From Apostichopus japonicus (Eukaryota; Echinodermata; Holothuroidea; Aspidochirotida; Stichopodidae), in contig NC_092572.1 in NCBI RefSeq assembly GCF_037975245.1, positions 5,105,501-5,169,500 on the forward strand: a DNA stretch of 64,000 nt. Reading direction: 5' to 3'. Shown here piece by piece: positions 25,687 through 38,000 of the stretch. The notes below the pieces were generated by a model. It was not told where the DNA came from. It saw nothing but the letters and a program-made list of their open reading frames with translations, and searched no databases. Position numbers and translations under genes: made by a program. Within the stretch, counting starts at the first letter, position 1. Every line of letters starts with the position of its first letter.

Positions 25687-26512
25687 TGGTGAACAATGAT
25701 GCAGGCCTTGAAGGATACAGCATTTTTGAGATTCTCAAATTTTGCCCTCGGCTGACCCCAAATGACCTGTGACCTCCACCAAAAGCAATAGGAGTCTTGC
25801 ACTAATTATGGGGAAGCCACATGCTATATATGAGAAGAGATTGTGTTTATTAGCTAGGGCGTCAAACTCGACTGCATAGGTTACTGGTCCTACAGCAAAT
25901 AACCAAAAAGGAGAAACAAAGCTAAATATAAAATTCAATTTTAAACATGTATTCTAGTCTCTTCTATTCAACATTTTTTTTGTTTTTTTTGTGGGTATAC
26001 ATTTTTCAAAGATGGAAAACTGGAAGACACAATTGTTTTTTTCCCTCCCCCTCCACAAGTAGTAAAATTATAAACAGATTTCACAATATCAAAATACAGT
26101 GCAAGGCATCTAAATAAGAGAACCATAGAAATTTACAAAAAGAGAAAAAGTAACCCCAATAATACAAAAAAAAGAAGGGGGAAGAAAAAATTCAAGAGTT
26201 TTTAGAAAATTACACACAAAATTACAAATAAATACCCAAATTGTGCTATACAGTAGGCTATACGTAGACTGCTGATAATAGGTTGTGGAGAATACCTGAA
26301 GTTCACCTCTAACATAATTAGACCTATAGATTCATACTGGAACTAAGGGTCCTTGAAATGCTAACTTGCTAAAGTATTCAAACTGTTTTGATCACCATGA
26401 CGACCCCTGTGGCAAAGGATTCGATTGGAATATGACAAATTTTTATATTTGTTATTAAATTTGGCAATTTTTGAAGCAATTTATGTTTCAAGAGTTTTGT
26501 CATTTCATTTTC

Positions 26513-26518
26513 AATAAA
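26513..26518 (+). terminator. Candidate PIH1D2 poly(A) signal
   Basis: AATAAA about 830 bases after the PIH1D2 stop. Another AATAAA lies near 26225. Transcript ends are not shown by the sequence. Confidence 0.4.
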
Positions 26519-26716
26519 ATTTCTATATCATTATGAATTTCTTGGCGACTCGGCAAAAGTGTTTGGCGACTCAAAGGAGGATTGCGAGTCTCTCACTTTG
26601 AACGCCGAGCAGGGTCTTAGGGGAGCCGGGTTGAGGCAGGGAATTTTTTCCAGGATATCTTTTGGTATATGACCATACAATGTCTGGGATTCAGAAGTAA
26701 CCGAAAGTATGTGTCT

Positions 26717-26722
26717 TTTATT
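26717..26722 (-). terminator. Candidate KMT2 poly(A) signal
   Basis: TTTATT on + (AATAAA on -), about 855 bases past the KMT2 stop and roughly 200 bases from the candidate PIH1D2 signal. The two convergent genes would end almost against each other. Confidence 0.35.
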
Positions 26723-27576
26723 GGCTGTTGTAACAAGTGGGCAGGGACTTGGAATGTGTCAAGCCTGTGGCAGTTTAAATGGGTAAATCTCTACTTAAAA
26801 AATGTCTATTTGTGTCCTGCAATAAAACCAAAGATATAGTGCTGTACTTTTCTGGTCAGTAAATATAAATATGACATTTTCATAGAATGATATTCTTCTG
26901 TTATATATACTTTTTTCTTTCCATGTTATTTATACTGCACCACAGATTTGATATAAATGACGTGAAATCACTCAAGGGTTATCAAAAACTAGTTAAATCA
27001 CAAAACTAGTATATTTAAAGTTTTATCCATCCCAAGAAGTGCTTGCACAGTTAATACAGCATAGCATAATAACTGATGGATCAAGAAAAAAGACATCATT
27101 TCTGATCCAGTACTATCTGAAAGTGTTCTCTTAGTGTTTATGTCCAATCTGTCTTACAATGTCCAAACAATTACATATATTTTGGCAGTTATGGCCAAAG
27201 ACTGTGTTTGACATCTTCACTAAAGGGTACTTTGTCTTCAAATGTTCTGTATTTGACAGCTTTTAAGCCATTTATTTTGTCCAACTGTCTCACAACGGTC
27301 CAACCAAATACGTATCTTTAGTTACATAACAAGAGACTGCATTTGAAATCTTCACAAACCAAATATATATATATTGTAGAACAGCTGTCTCAGGGATCTA
27401 AGGATCTTGCATCAGTTCTTCATATATATCATATACATGTCTCACTATGTCCAAGGAATTGTATTCATAATGCCCCATGAAACCGTGGACTGTTTAGGAC
27501 ATCACCATGATCGCACCGTCTCGCAAGGTCCAACGAATTGTTAACTTATTGGCCCATTAAGACACAGACTGTTCAT

Positions 27577-29091
27577 TCAGTTGAGATATTTTCTGCATCT
27601 TTTGGAACCGCAGTTGCAAGGTATCTTGACATCCTCGATTGGAAACTTGTAGTCGTAGGTGAGCTCCTCCCCAACGTTTATTCTTCTACTGGCAAAGATT
27701 ACAATGTGTTTCTTGTTGTCCACTTGTATTACTTTGGAGAAACAATTAGGCTGCAAAAGGAATAGAAAAAAAGAGATTGTATTAGAGGCATGGAGTGGCA
27801 GATTGTCCTCCCACCCAGACAATTATGTCACCATGACCACTTTTTGGACTCATTATTCTTAAAGATATTATGCAAATGAGAATACCCATTCGTTATTCCA
27901 TGCATTTTGGGGCCCTCTAATTGATCCCAGGACCCCTAAACTGAAGTTGGTATGATCTGTCTATGTTGTGATTGTGTATCTGCCGGAAGTATGAAAGTTT
28001 AACACCTACCTCACAGGAGTGGTTGATGAATCTAGCAGCATTCCCGTGCATGGTGGCGTCTACGACCTCGTAGTCATCGATACGGAACATGTAACAGCCC
28101 ATGCCCTGGAAATACAAAAGGAAACTCATAAATATTCATATTCTTCCTTAGCAAAGCTACAGCCATTTGGGATAATTTCCTAATGCTAATACCTCTCTGA
28201 ACTGTACTCCTGTATCATGCTTCAAGCACTGGTATTTACAGTACAAACAGTTCCTAACCTTCATCTGATAGAAACATGATATACTGCTCATACTGACATG
28301 AAAGTACAGTATAGAATAGAAACAAAATAGTCCCAACTGGGTGTAGCAAGACACAGACTTGAAACAATTGTTTACCTAGACTGTTCATGAAGACTGTACT
28401 GACAGATCCAAACAGAAATCATAAGAGAATATAAAATTGAAACATTAATTCGAGGAAAGGATTTTTAATTTTGTTGAAATCATGTTGGTCATCGATTCCT
28501 GGCTGACCACCTCCAAGTCCTTCACGTTTGAGTTCTGGTTCCGTTAAACTGAGTCCTTGATTCCGAATTCAAACTTTGAGTACTAAAATTCTGGCACTAG
28601 CCTTAGCACATTGCCTCAACTGGCCGAGGGAAGATTGTTTCATCTTGGCTCAGCGATGGAGTAATCTAACCACACCATCCTGTAATAGCATCTTATATTT
28701 TGATCTAATGCAATCAGCTCCCACAATGCACCATGCTGTAATAGTGTCTTACAGTTTATTTCATTGTAATCAGCTCCCACAATGCACCATCCTGTAATAG
28801 CATCCTATATTTGATGCAATCACCTCCCACAATGCACCATCCTGTAATAGCATCATACATTTTGATGCAATCACCTCCCACAATGCACCATCCTGTAACA
28901 GCATACATACATTTTGATGCAATCACCTCCCACAATGCACCATCAGGTCTGTTTAACCTACCTTGCTCTCATAGAACTTCTCTCGTTTTTCTGTCAGTAT
29001 TGATCTGATCACACTGCCACTGTATTCTATCACCATCTCCCCGGCTTCGATTGGACGCCGGCAGAACAAACCCCTCCCATGGATGTGAGAC
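27577..29091 (-). CDS. KMT2A: KMT2 SET and post-SET exons
   Basis: 29091-28962: HGRGLFCRRPIEAGEMVIEY (AdoMet-binding GRG motif). 28105-28010: GCYMFRIDDYEVVDATMHGN and RFINHSCE. 27750-27577: PNCFSKVI, GEELTYDYKFPIED and post-SET CNCGSKRCRKYLN then stop. The catalytic NHSC core, YDY and all three post-SET zinc cysteines are present, so an active H3K4 methyltransferase is expected. Confidence 0.97.
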
Positions 29092-32000
29092 CTGTAGAAA
29101 AACAATCAAAAACAGATTGAAAGTGAAGAAACTGGTGTTAAAAACAATACAGAGAACTAATAATCATTGTTATCTGTCTGTTTTTATTTCCACGCTGAAA
29201 TTAAATCTCGCTGTCTCCCCACGGACATTAAATATGTGGAGATTAGTATGAAACATCCAATGTTGATTAATTTTTAAATTTAAACAAGTGGTTTTGCTAT
29301 ATTTTCAGAAGGGCTTCATGACATTGCAAATCTGGTTAGGAACCTTTAATTTTCTAAAATATTTGAAAGTCCTGTGGATCTTACATACACATTACATTTG
29401 GGAATTAATCGGCTAATAAATAGGTAATCAGGCTCAGCATGAGAAGGGATTAGTTCTTACCTATATGCACCCACAGCTTCCTTAGCTGTTTGTTTCAAAT
29501 GTCTGAATCTCATCGCCATTGGTAAATCTGTGATGCTTGTAAACCGCCTGAAGTGGACGAAAGAAATAGCATGTTATGTAAACATAAACAACTGAAAAGA
29601 TAGACACTTACTTACAGCAAAAAATCATGTTGTTTGGAAGCTTGGGTATCCATTTATGTGTGAAGCCCATGACCTTTGGTAAACCAGTGAAAATCAAAAC
29701 ACAAAACACACTTTAACAACAAAAGATCACTGTTTGAAGTGAATTCACAACAATGTTGTGAAATGTTATCACATGTGTATCTTAGTTGTGTTTATCATGT
29801 GTATTACAGTCCAGTATGTATCAAAGTCCAATGTGCATCAGTATCCAACCTCACCACAGGTACAGAAGTGTGCACTAGTGTGTATCAAAGTCCACCAAGA
29901 GTATCAAAGTCCACCATGTGTATCAAGTCCTGTGTGTGTCAGTATCCAAGTCCACCAAACATAATATAGTCCAGTAAAGTTCAGTGTGTATGAAAGTCCA
30001 ATATGCATTAGTATCCAACCTCATCACGGGTACAGAAGTGTGCACTAGTGTGTATCAAAGTCCACCAAGAGTCTCAAAGTCCAGTGTGTACCTATGTGTG
30101 TCAGTATCCAAGTCCACCATACATATAGTCCAGTAATGTCCAGTGTGTATCCAGGTCCAGTGTACATCAGCATCCAACCTCACCACAGGTACAGAAGTGT
30201 ACACTAGTGTGTATCAAAGTCCACCAAGAGTATCATAATCCAGTGTGCACCTGTGTGTATCAGTATCCAAGTCCACCATACATATAGTCCAGTAATGTCC
30301 AGTGTGTATCCAGGTCCAGTGTACATCAGCATCCAACCTCACCACAGGTACAGAAGTGTACACTAGTGTGTATCAAAGTCCACCAAGAGTATCATAATCC
30401 AGTGTGCACCTGTGTGTATCAGTATCCAAGTCCACCATACATATAGTCCAGTAATGTCCAGTGTGTATCCAGGTCCAGTGTACATCAGCATCCAAGTCCA
30501 ACTTGTTAAAGAAAGTCTATAAGTGTATCTTAGATACTGTCTTGTTCCTTCAAACCATTTAACAGTCCACTTATGAGTCTGATGATAAAATGGTTACCTT
30601 GACGATTTGGGCTGGTTGCCTTCTTCGTCCTGCGGTTCTATCAAAGCATCATAGCAGGGGTGAATACGATGTTGCGATGCTAAGAAGCTGAATATATCGT
30701 GGTTGAGCTTGGCCCGGAAGACCTCGGCACGAGAACATCCGTGAGGATTAATTGGTAACTCCTGGGGAGGGGTGAGTTAAGAAATTTGCAAAATGAAAAT
30801 ATTGAGAGAAGTGGCATCAATTTACGTTGATAGTGAATAAGAATGTTGAGAGAAAATAATACTTCTTTGCCAGAGCATACTTAAAGTAAGGATTGAGAAG
30901 TGCAAACGAGTCTTTTAGGGCAAGTTAGAGATTGCGTTGTCTTTTCATTGAGATGGCCGGTCGCCATGGCAATTCTTCCGCTCTTCAAAAAGGAACTGAA
31001 ACACAATTTTCAAATATCTGAAAGGTCAACGAGACCTCTCTTTCTAAAGTGAGAGCAAAATGGTTCCAAAAATTAGAGACCATGCAGGATTTATAAGACC
31101 CTTGACAAATCAAGTTTGCTGCAGCTGCTTAAAGGTCTGCTGTGTAGACCCCAACTATAGCACACTATCATGGAAAAGTTTCTTGAGATTACATAATCGA
31201 CCTGCCTTGGTCGTAAAAAGACCTCTTTTTACCAATTAGTCTGCAACGCCTGCCACACATTTTTTCTTGTATGAAGGTCTTAGTGTGAACGCTGTATGAT
31301 TAAATACACTGTAGACATGAACATATCTCTCCACAGTGTTTACACAAAGAGCCTAATGGTGTTAAGAAGCTATGCGGCTAATTGTCGAGCCTGAGGTGGA
31401 TTTACGACCGTGGCAGGTCGATTCTGTAATCACAAAACTTTACTACCTATAGCGTGCTATAATTGTAGCCAATAAAGCAGATCTTTAAAAGCTATTTCTT
31501 GAGCCCTGATTTAGTTAAATAATGAAGTGTAAGGATGACATATATAATGCCTGCACCTAAAGCAACTTCATTAGAGGGGACACACAAGCTCGTTAACCTG
31601 GGTAACTGATTTTTCATGATTATACTTTTTTGAAGTGCATTACAGCAAGATGTAAGAGTTAAGGACTGCAATTTGCAGCAGTACATGCCATGTACTGATA
31701 GGGTGGGTAATAGTGATTTACAGAGAAGGGGGTGGGGGGTTGGGGGAACTTACAGGCTCAACTTTGACATCCTTCGGTGCATGGAATTTGAATCTATAAT
31801 GCTGGCAATTCCTGGCCCCGTACAGCTGCTCCGTGAGAAAGACAATAGCGTCCTGCTTAATACCGATCACCTTCAGGAAGTCAACACCTGGATTGGAAAT
31901 TCATAAATAAATGAGAAGGTAACTTACTGCAGAATTTATTCTGCAACAACTGTACTTCCATTATTGACTAACAAAAACAAAGTACAGAAATAGAAACGAA

Positions 32001-35000
32001 TTGAACGATAACTTTTCTCAACAAACCGTAACCGCTGAGGACCATAAACTGAGGAAATTTTGAAGCACTATCAACTAATCCTACTCTAGTGACTCTTTCT
32101 TAAAAAAAAAAAAAAACATGTATCTTTTCAATGAGTCATTTAGGATGACAAACTGTTTAAACACCAGTAAAAACACCCAAACATTTGATTGGTAGAAATG
32201 TTGATAATTTGTTTACCTGCAAAGGACAGAGGTTTCAGTTTAGCCTGTATTCTCTGTTCCTGGACCAAATCAATCACCTTGGTCCAGACCTCCTCCACAC
32301 TTAGTCCAGATGCCTCAAATCCATCGTCACTCTTAATCTCATAGACGAGATGAGGCTTACTGGTATCCGGCTGCTCCCACCTGCCTCTCTGTTCCTCCCT
32401 CTCCATCAGTGACATGAGTGCCGAGGTAGTGCCGTTGTCCGGGCTGGTGAATGGTTCTGCAGGGTCAAATAACGCACACATGAAAACAATTTGCAGATAC
32501 CTACAGTTATGGGTACAGATTGACGATGGTAAACATGTGCGTTGCTAGATACAAAATATGTATATTAATATCAGTCAAAGCGCCATTTTGAAACTATCAT
32601 TACGGTAAGCTGCAAACTCAATCTATTTTCAACTTGTTTTTTTCTTTTTAAATTTTTTTTTTAAACTGCTGGCAATATTACAAAATGTTAGCCAAGTGGC
32701 AAGAAGAGTTAAATGACTACAGATTGCTTATATTTCCTATGTGATAGCTTTACATGTTCTATTATATCTTATCTGTGTTTTTCATTGAGAAAGTAATGAG
32801 GCTCCTTTCATGTTCTGGTTCTGGAGATATAGCACTTTTGATAAATTTACAATTTGCCCACTGCTGACTCCAAATGACCTTTGACCTCCACCACAATCAA
32901 TATGGTTTGCTAAACTAATTACAAGAAATAGACATGTCATATAGCAGAACTGCATAGGCAACCTCCCTTGAAATATCATATTGCACACTTGATATCCCTC
33001 TGCACACCTCAAATGACCTTTGACATTCATGAAAAATACTACAGATCATCTAACTCAACAACAGCAAGCTACACACCAAGTTTGAATTTCCAGCAACTTC
33101 TACTTCTTAAGATATTGTGTGAACAATGTTTTCAGACTCTAACCCTTGCTGACCCCAAATGACCTTTGACAAGTACCAACAACAATCACAAACCAGTTCT
33201 ACCTGAGGGGAATCTACATACCAAATACGAAAAGTTCCCCAGCTTTCCTTCTGAAATTAGAGTGTTTACGAGCATGTGTCACATACACACGCACACGCCA
33301 TCACCATCCTATAGATTCATTCTGCCCTCGACAAAGAAAGAAAAAATAATTGCTTACCTGATAATTCATCTACAGGGTCCGGTGTTAAGATGCTTTTCCC
33401 TTGAATAAAGCTTCGTTCCGTGGAATTCTCTCTTCTCTCGGTTAAAGTATCCCTGGCTTTGTTTGTAAGTCCGACCTTAACGGCAGTGTTAACGCTAAGG
33501 GGCTTTGTAATGGGTGTGGTCATTACTTGAGATTGGGTCTGAAGGCTGACGGTGGGATTCTTGACTCTTGGACCTTTCGGCACGGCCGACTTGAAGGAGG
33601 CCGACCTGCCTCGTGGTTCCTTCTTCATGTTGTGGGCCCTCCCGTAGACGTCGAAGCAGACTTTATTCGGGGACGGTTGTCTCGGGGTATCCTGCTGCTC
33701 TAGGACGAATCGTAAGGCACTGAGAGCGGGGTTGGTGAGAGGGAGCGAGGAGGTCGTCGTTGTATTGGCAAGGTTGTGAGTCTGTGGCATGTTGAGCACT
33801 GTTATGGGACTGGGAAGCACTGTGAGAGGCTGCGGCTGAAAGTTGATGAAGACCGGAGACAACAGTGGGGTCGATACAGGTTGTCTGGGTGGAGAAATGG
33901 ACGAGACTAATTGTGCTGGCAAGATTGCTGACGTCGGCAGTAACCGGTTGGTGATGATATTCTGCGACGGTAACGACGTGACCACCTGCTGGGTTACGAG
34001 TCTGCTAGTAGGTGAAAGAGCTGTCACAATTTGATTTCTGATCACCTGCTGACTCTGCGGAACCAGGCTGAAAGACGGAGAGGGGTTGATTGTAAATATG
34101 TTAGGAGTCGCCATGGGTAAACTCGCTCTCGGCAGACCCAACTGTTGGGGGCCGACGGAGACGCTATTAGATTGCACGATGGTTGAATTACTGGTAGAGA
34201 CTAACACCGATAGGGAATTTTCAGAAGGTTTCGGTTGACTTGCTGGCTTGGCAGGGCTTGCTCTCAAAATGCTTGCCCGTCCTCTCCTTCTGGTATGCCA
34301 AGGTGAAACTCTCCCCGTTGCTGCTGTTGTCGTCGTGGTAACCGGGGGTGGCGACTTCTTTGAGGGCACAAGGTTTAGAGTATTGCTGGATATAGCCTGG
34401 GAATAGGTCGCTAGGAGTTTCTCCGTATCTATGGAGGACAACTGCTGGCTGAGAGGAATAATTGGTGATTTCATCGGAGTCTTTTGTGAGTTTGATTGTT
34501 TGGAATCTCTGGGGGAATGCTGATCTTGCTTGTGATTCACAAAGTTGTCCTGGAATGTTTTGACCGACTGACCTGAGACACTGAAATTACTGACCGGTCG
34601 AAGGTTCTTCGAGAGGGAGAGACCGTAGCCGGTACTCTTGACCAGGTCCGGTGTCCTCACCACCACCACTTTACTCATGTTACTGGTACCCTTCGAGGCC
34701 TTTGCCTGAGAACAAAGCTTGTCTACTTCCGAAGGAGACAAGCTCCTCTTCTTCTGTTTGGAGACGTTACTAGAGTTTGACGAGACAAGCGCATTAAAGA
34801 TGGCCGAATGGTTCGGTACATCGGTGGCGTTTGGTGACAGCTGACCAGGTGAAATATTAACATTGCCGTCAGTTTTCTGTACCTTACTTTGTGGTTCAGT
34901 AGAAGTTGATGTTTCTTTCACATGATTTTCATCCCTTACCATCGTGTTATTTAGATTAGATTCGTACCAGAGCTTTCGTTTCACCGGTATCTTGCTGTTG

Positions 35001-38000
35001 TTATCTGCTGCTGGAGCTCCCTGCTCCTTGGAGGAAGAATCCAATTCCGTGGTTGGTACGTTTTCGAGATTATTTCCTGAAGCGTTCCCTCCAGTCTCCG
35101 TACTTTTGGCGCAAGACGTTTGTGGTTTGCTTAAAGAAGGAACTTTTGTTAATACTGAATTGCTAGTGGAATTGCTTACAACTGTACCTTCTCCTCGCGA
35201 GGAATTCCCACCTGTTTCCTCTATTCCATCATCTGCCTTGGGAACGGTACTGACTTTATCATCTCCTGAGCCTCCAATTGGGTTTGTTCTCGCTTCTTTC
35301 TCTGTTGAACTTCCGGATTTCCTAAGACCTGCACTACACCCTGTCGGACTCTTCATTTCCAACGTACCATTTTCTGACCTCTTCCCCAGCAGCGATTTCT
35401 CATTCTCGACAGACACAACTGCCTTTGAAGCACCTTCTTCTTCTTCATCTTTCTCTACTACATTCAATTCTTTGCTCCCACGTTCCACACCTGGTGTCAT
35501 CTCGTTAGCCGAATCTCCCGATGCTTTCGTGACAGAAGCTCGTCTCGTGCTTCTCCTGGTCGGCAGAGCCGGTGGAGACTTAACTTCCTTCTTCTTCGCC
35601 GATTCATCGTCTGTCTTAACCTTGGGAGGTCTGCCTCTCCGACTTCTCCTGACTGATTCCGGAGATTTCATAGCTGAACCGATATCACTGCTCGACGTAT
35701 CCTCGGCTGCTTTCGATACCTCCGTGTTGAGCTTGTCCGACTGCGGCGAGATGGTGGGCGGTGGATTCTCTTCGCTGACTGGCTGTGGACCTGCCACACC
35801 TTCTTCCTTATGATTAACCACCCGTAGGATACGGGAAGATGTGGTCCTCATGGGGTATTTTTTCCGTCCCGGTGGAGTCAAATCAAATGTATCTAGATGT
35901 TCCTCTGCCACGAAAGTGTCAAACTTCAACTTTTCGGCCGCTTTCGTCGGGTATTGACCCTTTGAGGATGAGTCGACATCACCGTGGTCACTCGTATTGT
36001 TTAACAGAGGGCGCTCTGGCGGGTCAGAATTGTCAACCTTAGTCTCAGCTGCTTTCTGATCAGGTCTGTTATCCTCCAGTAAATTCTGAATCTCTAAAAA
36101 TTCTATTGCCGTCTGAGCTAAAATTTCCAAATTTTCATCTAAGCCTGCTTGTCTGACTGTCTTAGTGGGAGAGGAGGAGTCTTGGTTTTGCTCATCTGCT
36201 TTCTTGTCCATTTCCTCAGATGTAGTCTGACAGTCATCGAGTTTAACTACCAATTTACGACCGCCCAGATTCCTCACTGTCACGTCATCGTTGTTATTCT
36301 GTGCTTTGGGAATGTCTGCTGGAGGTGCATCGTCCTTTAGTGAAACCTTTTCGCCATGGTTACCACCTTCATCTGATTCTCCTATTCGCGAAGATTTACT
36401 TTTAATAGCAGAACTGATGCCATCCTCATCTGGACTTGCATTAGAATCTGACTTAGTTCTGTTTCTCATTGGAGACTTCTCTGAACTGATTGGCTCAGAG
36501 CCAACATCGTTACCTAAAAGTTCCTTCCTTTGTCCAACTGTTTCTGACGATTGCTCAACATTTTTCAATGATAATTCTGAGGATGAACCACTAATTTCTT
36601 TACTACCACCTTCTTCCTTAGCAACAGTTGCATCATTTTTCGCAGAACTCTCTTCAATGAGACTTCCATCCTTCGACTCTTTAGATTTGGCACCTTCCTC
36701 CTTAGCAACCGTTGCATCATTTTTCGCAGAACTCTCTTCAATAACACTTCCATCCTTCGACTCTTTAGATTTGGCACCTTCCTCCTTAGCAACCGTTGCA
36801 TCATTTTTCGCAGAACTCTCTTCAATAACACTTCCATCCTTCGACTCTTTAGATTTGGCAGCTGCGTTCGTGCACAAGGCGTTTTCCACTGATCGAGACA
36901 GAGCACTTAGCTTATCCTGAAGTTCCCCGATATTCACGGCCTGTTCATTGCCTCCCTCTTTCTGCTCCTCTACAGATCCTCCTGTGTCTGCTTCGGTATC
37001 CTGGTTACCGATGGAAGAGTCGTCCACAAATTGAATGGCGATGTCCTCACTGAGATTCAGAGTGTCGTCTAACACCAGCGTGATGACATTGCTGTCTGAG
37101 TCCTCCTCCACAGTTGCCATAGCAACATTACCGCTGCTGTTTGCACCGCTAGGTGCGGAGTTGAGATCTGTCCTTGAAGAGGACATGTTGTCCTGAGTAA
37201 AAGTTTCTGAGATAGAAGATGATAGTGACTGTTGACTGCTAATGGCCGATGAACTAACTTTTGTCTCCGTATTACTATTCATCACCTCTGGATCTTTTCC
37301 TGAGATAACTTTGGATTGTGATTGAAGTGGGACTGCTTCACTGTCTGACCTTTGACCTGAGGATAATTGCCCCTCTTGTGCAGAATTGACCTTTGCCATT
37401 TCCTCAACTTGTAATGAAGTCATCTCATTGCTAGTTTGTGTATCATTATGCAAAGGCTGTCGTACTATTCCAGCACCTTTCGAGGCCTCTGCTAACTTTC
37501 CACCTAACTTTGAATCTTTATCGGAGTCCATATCTGGGAATTGACCTGATTTAATTAGGTCGACCATGGCTCTCATGGCGGACGATTGTTCGTTAACATC
37601 CTCTATTGCGTTCTCGGGAGCAACAAGTCTGTCGGAAGGGTTTATGAATCCCCCTCCCTCACTAGACTCGCTCTCATTGGGTAGAGTTCGCATGACCTCC
37701 GATCCGTCTGTTGTTTCCCTCAAAGCTGCTTTGCCTCCAGGGGTATGCGCTGTCGTAAAGTTGTTCTCCGAAGTTTTCTCGATGGGGCTTAAATCTGTGA
37801 TGTCTTCCAGGGGTTTCTGCTCTTCGTAGATTCTGATAGAGTAAACAGATCTCTTACCAGCGCTCTTAGTACTCCAGAAAACTCTCGAACATCTGAGAAC
37901 AACAAGCAGTAGGCATAATAAGATCATTAGAATAAACAGAAGGAATGAAGAATATGTTACTTTTAATATCCATACCAGAAAGCCAATAGGCTTAGTGATG

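Noticed and set aside
34944..35813. 289-codon open frame on + within the giant KMT2 exon
   Set aside because: It is antisense to certain KMT2 coding sequence, with Ser/Leu/Pro-rich composition arising from the reverse complement of Ser/Glu/Lys codons. The same holds for 36291-36920 and 62416-63180.
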